DNA of 64,000 bases, taken from Streptomyces sp. NRRL F-525 (GTDB lineage: Bacteria > Actinomycetota > Actinomycetes > Streptomycetales > Streptomycetaceae). The notes beneath the pieces were generated by a model. That model had not been told where the DNA came from and ran no database searches. It saw only the letters and a list, made by a program, of their open reading frames with translations. Each line of letters begins with the position of its first letter. The stretch's first letter is position 1. The position numbers were made by a program, and so were the translations under genes. Below are positions 60,678-64,000 of this stretch, in pieces. The stretch is taken from positions 62,001 through 126,000 of the forward strand of contig NZ_JNXE01000038.1 in NCBI RefSeq assembly GCF_000716605.1. Reading direction: 5' to 3'.

Positions 60678-61337
60678 TCACAGGGCCTGGGGCACCTTCT
60701 TGGCGTGGCTTCTCATCCGGATCGCGGTGACGATCTCGACGACGCCGACCGCGACCAGCCAGATGCCGCAGACGAGGGTGAGGACGGCGACCGAGCGGAA
60801 CGGGGAGTCGATCAGCACGATGCCGGCGATGAAGGTGACGATCCCGAGGAAGATCTGCCAGCCGCGGGCGGGCATCGTCTGGTCGTGGATGGCGGCCAGG
60901 GTCTGCGTGATGCCCCGGATCAGCCAGCCGATGCCGATCCACAGGGCGAGCAGCAGGATCGACTGCATCGGCCCGCGGAAACAGAACAGGCCCAGCACGA
61001 TCGACAGCGCGCCGCTGATGAACGCGAGGACGCGCAGCGAGGTCGCCCGGTGTGTGCCGAAGGCGGCGACCAGCTGGAAGATGCCGCTGACCAGCAGGTA
61101 GAGGCCGAAGAGGATGCCGGCCGCGAAGAGGGACGCGCCGGGCCACACGAGGACCAGCACGCCGAGGATGAGGGACGCGACGCCGGTGAGCAGGACCACC
61201 TGCCACGCGGCTTTGGACAGGGCGAAGAGGGGCCCTTCGAATTCCGGCTCGTCTTGCGGGGGCCGCGGGTCGCGTGGCGCGTGGGCGCGGCGGTCGTCGT
61301 ACTCCGGGCCCCAGGGGCCGCTCGGTGCCTCGGTCAT
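60678..61337 (-). CDS. HdeD-family membrane protein
   Basis: ATG 61337 (219 aa) is the start of the protein-like sequence; the frame extends further upstream without ribosome site. A 45-residue charged head leads to six membrane helices in three pairs (VVLLTGVASLILGVLVLVWP and so on), the HdeD layout. E. coli HdeD is linked to acid resistance; the role here is unknown. Confidence 0.85.
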   Translation of the reverse strand: MTEAPSGPWGPEYDDRRAHAPRDPRPPQDEPEFEGPLFALSKAAWQVVLLTGVASLILGVLVLVWPGASLFAAGILFGLYLLVSGIFQLVAAFGTHRATSLRVLAFISGALSIVLGLFCFRGPMQSILLLALWIGIGWLIRGITQTLAAIHDQTMPARGWQIFLGIVTFIAGIVLIDSPFRSVAVLTLVCGIWLVAVGVVEIVTAIRMRSHAKKVPQAL

Positions 61338-61520
61338 GGTCCATGTTTTGACCGGGGGCCTACGGGGCGCCACCGGGGCGGGCCACCTGGCTGACGGGGT
61401 GGTCGGGCGCGCTGGTTGTGTGTGGAGTGCGGGTGGGTGGGGGCCCGCGCGGCGGAGCCGCATGTCGACACGGCCCCGCGCCCCTGGGAGGTCGGGGTGG
61501 GGCGGGGTGTAGAGGCCGGG

Positions 61521-62117
61521 CTACTTGCCGCCTGCCGCCTTCGCTGCCTTGGCCGCGGCCTTCATCTCCTGTTTGTGGGCGCGGACCTTGGCCAGGGACT
61601 CGGGGCCGGTGATGTCGGCGACGGAACGGTAGGACTTCGCCTCGCCGTACGCCCCGGCGGCCTCGCGCCAGCCCTTCGGCGTGACCCCGAGCTGCTTGCC
61701 GAGCAGGGCGAGGAAGATCTGCGCCTTCTGCTTCCCGAACCCGGGCAGCTCCTCAAGGCGCTTGAGCAACTCGGCACCCGTGCCGACGCCCTCCCAGACA
61801 CCGCTCGCGTCCCCGTCGTAGTGCTCGACGAGGTACTGGCAGAGCTGCTGGATCCGCTTGGCCATGGACCCCGGGTAGCGGTGCACGGCCGGCTTCTCGG
61901 AGAGCAGCGCCGCGAAGGCCTCGGGGTCCTGCGCGGCGATCTCCTGCGCGTCCAGATCGGCGGCCCCGAGCCGGTCGGCGATCGTCCGCGGCCCCTTGAA
62001 CGCCCACTCCATCGGCACCTGCTGATCGAGCAGCATCCCCACCAGCGCGGCGAGCGGGGAACGGCCGAGGAGTTCGTCGGCGGCGGGGTCCTGGGCGAGG
62101 TGAAGGGTTGCGTCCAT
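61521..62117 (-). CDS. HhH-GPD-type base excision repair protein
   Basis: ATG 62117 gives 198 aa. A helical glycosylase-like fold with LEELPGFGKQKAQIFLALLGKQLG as helix-hairpin-helix (about 122-145) is visible. The usual catalytic Asp of HhH-GPD glycosylases does not follow the hairpin at the expected spacing, so the activity needs caution. It ends with an Ala/Lys-rich tail. Divergent or coupled neighbours give no further clue. Confidence 0.85.
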   Translation of the reverse strand: MDATLHLAQDPAADELLGRSPLAALVGMLLDQQVPMEWAFKGPRTIADRLGAADLDAQEIAAQDPEAFAALLSEKPAVHRYPGSMAKRIQQLCQYLVEHYDGDASGVWEGVGTGAELLKRLEELPGFGKQKAQIFLALLGKQLGVTPKGWREAAGAYGEAKSYRSVADITGPESLAKVRAHKQEMKAAAKAAKAAGGK

Positions 62118-62170
62118 GACCCCGATGATGGCGCGTTCGGGCGGGGGACGCCTGCCGGTGGGCGGGTGCG

Positions 62171-62782
62171 TCACCTTCGCCTCCGCTCCAACGTCGTCAC
62201 CATCAGGTGGTCGAGCAGGGCTTGACGTGCTTGGAGCTCGACGGGTCCTTGTGGTGCGCGGACGCCGTGGGGCAGGAGGAGTGGTTTGTGCGGGGGATCG
62301 TGAGGGGGCGGTTCCGCGGACGGTTCAAGGGGCAGCTCGGCCCACACGACTTTGCCGCCCACCGGTGGGCCGTAGACGTTCCACTGTTCGGCGAGTGCCT
62401 CGACGAGAAGCAGACCTCGGCCGCTAGTGGCGTTGACGCCCGGATGCTGGAGTACGGGCATCTCCGGCGTCCGGTCCCACACCTCGACGAACAAGCTCCC
62501 GTCGAGAACGCGGAGTTGTATGGCGATGACGTGCTCGGCCTTGATCTGCCAGGGCTTCGGGTCGGGTTCGGTGAGGCCGCCTGCCTTGACGGCGTTGGTG
62601 ACCAGTTCGCTCATGACGAGCGTGGCGCTCTCCTGCTGGTCCTGGAGGTTCCAGCGGCTCAGCGTGTGCCGCACGAACATCCGGGAGCAGGCGACGGCTG
62701 TGGGTACGGCGACCAGGCGGAGGGAGGCGGCGAGCAGGGGGACGGGGTGCACGTTGTCAGCGCCCCTCGTGTCACCAGCCAT
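62171..62782 (-). CDS. HATPase anti-sigma-factor-like protein (RsbW fold)
   Basis: The protein has 203 aa. The N-box is VMSELVTNAV and the G1 box is VEVWDRTPEMPVL, but it lacks the DNG core. The G2 box is SGRGLLLVEALAEQWNV. The C-terminal 45 residues are Pro/His-rich. Such small ATPases are anti-sigma or AbaA-type developmental proteins in streptomycetes. Its start overlaps the end of the frameshifted paralogue at 62772 by 11 bp, on the same strand. Confidence 0.82.
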   Translation of the reverse strand: MAGDTRGADNVHPVPLLAASLRLVAVPTAVACSRMFVRHTLSRWNLQDQQESATLVMSELVTNAVKAGGLTEPDPKPWQIKAEHVIAIQLRVLDGSLFVEVWDRTPEMPVLQHPGVNATSGRGLLLVEALAEQWNVYGPPVGGKVVWAELPLEPSAEPPPHDPPHKPLLLPHGVRAPQGPVELQARQALLDHLMVTTLERRRR

Positions 62783-63171
62783 ACCGACCTCGCTTCGCGG
62801 AAACGCCGATCTCGGCCCACACGCTCTTTCCGATGACCCTCGGGGTCACGCCCCAGTCGTCGGCGAGCGCGGCGACGATCTGTAGACCCCGGCCGCGATC
62901 AACGCATGGCATGCCGTCGGCTGCGTCGCGGACTTCGACGCGGAGCAGATCGTCAGCAAAGTTGGTAGGCCACCAGGACGCGGCTTCCCCGCATTGTGCG
63001 GCCATGGATTACGGCGTTGGTCACGAGTTCGGTGACTACCCACTCTAGGAAGTCAGCGGCGTATCGCGGTAAGCCCCACTCCTTGGCCAGGGTTTTGGCC
63101 CCGGTGCGGGCGACTGGCACGGATGGGCGATACCTCCTGTATCGCACCTGCAAAGACCTGGGTTCAGCCAT
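62772..63171 (-). pseudogene. Frameshifted HATPase (second anti-sigma-like gene)
   Basis: Frame 1 from ATG 63171 encodes the N-terminal half with N-box VVTELVTNAVIHGR and stops at 62953 after GSRVLVAYQLC. Frame 2 continues as FADDLLRVEVRDAADG...GRGLQIVAALADDWGV, with the G-boxes, to 62772. Removing one base in the CAACTTTGC stretch near 62958-62962 restores one continuous RsbW-like protein of about 132 aa. It is either a recent pseudogene or an assembly error. Confidence 0.82.
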
Positions 63172-63347
63172 ACTCGGTCCCCTCGGACGGGATCGCGGTC
63201 ACGTCGCCATCGGCAAGTACTATGCAGGGCAGAGTCCATGAAGTGTCAAGTCACTACTTTGAGTACATGTGAATGCCTATTGCTCTCACCTTGAAGCTCA
63301 CGGCACACTTGACCTGCAAGAAGGAGTGAGGAGAGGCGGCTCAACCT

Positions 63348-64000
63348 GTGCCCACCAACAACCATCCGACGTTCCGTCAGAAGCGACTCGCGCGTACCCT
63401 GCGCGAGTTGAGGATCGCTGCGGGGCTGACGCACGTCGATGCCGCCAAGGTGCTCGGCTCCGCGGAGTCCAAAGTCGGACGTATCGAGAACGCCCTGTCA
63501 GGTGTCCGACTGCCTGATCTGCGGGCCCTGTTGGACGCGTACAACGTCACCGATCCGCCCAAGCGCGCGGCCATCGAGAAACTGGCCCGCGAGGCCAAGC
63601 AGAAGGGCTGGTGGAATCAGTACAGCAACGTGCTTGAGCCGGCCTACCTGACCTACGCCGCTGTCGAGGCGGACGCCTCGGAGATCTACAGCGTGGAGAC
63701 CAGCTTGGTACCGGGGCTGCTGCAGACTCCCGAATACACAGAGGCGCTCTTCGACCTCCAGGCACCCGATGCCGCCCGGGAGATGCTCGCGGCGCAGCTC
63801 GATGTCCGACGGGAACGCAAGAACTTGCTGGCTGGAGACAATCCGCTGCAACTCTGGGTCATCATCGCCGAGAGCACCCTCTATCACCGGGTGGGCGGCA
63901 CGGACGTCATGAGCGGCCAGCTCAAGTCCCTGATCGCCGACAGCCGGGAGCGGAACATCGAGCTTCAGGTCCTGCCGCGCGAAGACCCCATGAACGCCTG
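63348..64000 (+). CDS. XRE-DUF5753 regulator (WhiJ-like), 3' end outside window
   Basis: The open frame runs from GTG 63348 to the window end (217 codons). HTH residues about 9-65 include LRELRIAAGLTHVDAAKVLGSAESKVGRIENALSGVRLPDLRALLDAY. DUF5753 begins at about 85 (WWNQYSNVLEPAYLTYAAVEADASEIYSVETSLVPGLLQTPEY). WhiJ-type regulators are paired with DUF397 and HATPase genes, and the HATPases here lie just to the left, divergent. A DUF397 gene would be expected right of the window. Confidence 0.88.
   Translation, partial: MPTNNHPTFRQKRLARTLRELRIAAGLTHVDAAKVLGSAESKVGRIENALSGVRLPDLRALLDAYNVTDPPKRAAIEKLAREAKQKGWWNQYSNVLEPAYLTYAAVEADASEIYSVETSLVPGLLQTPEYTEALFDLQAPDAAREMLAAQLDVRRERKNLLAGDNPLQLWVIIAESTLYHRVGGTDVMSGQLKSLIADSRERNIELQVLPREDPMNA

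Overview
The window is high-GC actinomycete chromosome, almost certainly Streptomyces. The evidence is the codon bias, an SSI-type protease inhibitor, SigF/SigN stress sigma factors, an Xis/Int/RepSA-type integrative element, and a gene order that I remember as close to the S. coelicolor SCO3998-SCO4050 core region (MFS/TetR pair, sigN-sigF, tadA, upp, LytR-C, VapB-like). That synteny is from memory and was not searched.

Region 1 (1-7.85 kb) is the right-hand part of an actinomycete integrative and conjugative element (AICE, pSAM2-like). It holds an XRE regulator cut by the window edge, palindromic operators, a SCO3933-type small protein, an FtsK/TraB-like translocase, a run of small spread (Spd) genes, RepSA, Xis and Int. 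It ends in the displaced 3' part of a tRNA-Ser(UGA), which marks the attachment site. The intact tRNA should lie left of the window.

Region 2 (7.9-19.8 kb) carries a primase/polymerase-like protein, a small secreted protein and a tight five-gene operon. In order these are two acyl-CoA dehydrogenases, a MaoC-DUF35 fusion, a MaoC hydratase and a thiolase-fold aldolase, and they match the mycobacterial igr (steroid side-chain) set. An ECF sigma factor, an acyl-CoA ligase and a divergent MFS/TetR efflux pair follow.

Region 3 (19.8-34.4 kb) starts with a very large PAS protein with degenerate kinase boxes and tandem receivers. Then come a subtilisin inhibitor, tRNA-Ser(GCU) and tRNA-Arg(ACG), and a series of small regulator/enzyme pairs (NmrA/SnoaL/AraC, methyltransferase/APH-like, GtrA, MarR, DUF2797, amidohydrolase).

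Region 4 (34.6-48 kb) is a four-gene chain: response regulator, sensor kinase, GT2-GtrA fusion and GT39 mannosyltransferase-like protein. It is followed by an MFS/TetR pair and by a MarR-MFS-YceI group in which both the transporter and the YceI protein carry beta-sandwich (carboxypeptidase-regulatory-like) domains.

Region 5 (48-55 kb) is a patchwork of gene fragments, a 117-bp MITE-like element and a dispersed repeat. It also holds sigN and sigF, small stress and membrane proteins, a Uma2 protein, and a decayed integrase plus a DUF6082 gene beside tRNA-Ser(CGA), which looks like the scar of a second integrative element.

Region 6 (55-64 kb) is core housekeeping (tadA and its partner, upp, LytR-C, VapB-like, HerA-like ATPase, HdeD, HhH-GPD glycosylase). 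The right edge has HATPase anti-sigma-like genes, one of them frameshifted, next to a divergent WhiJ-type XRE-DUF5753 regulator cut by the window end.
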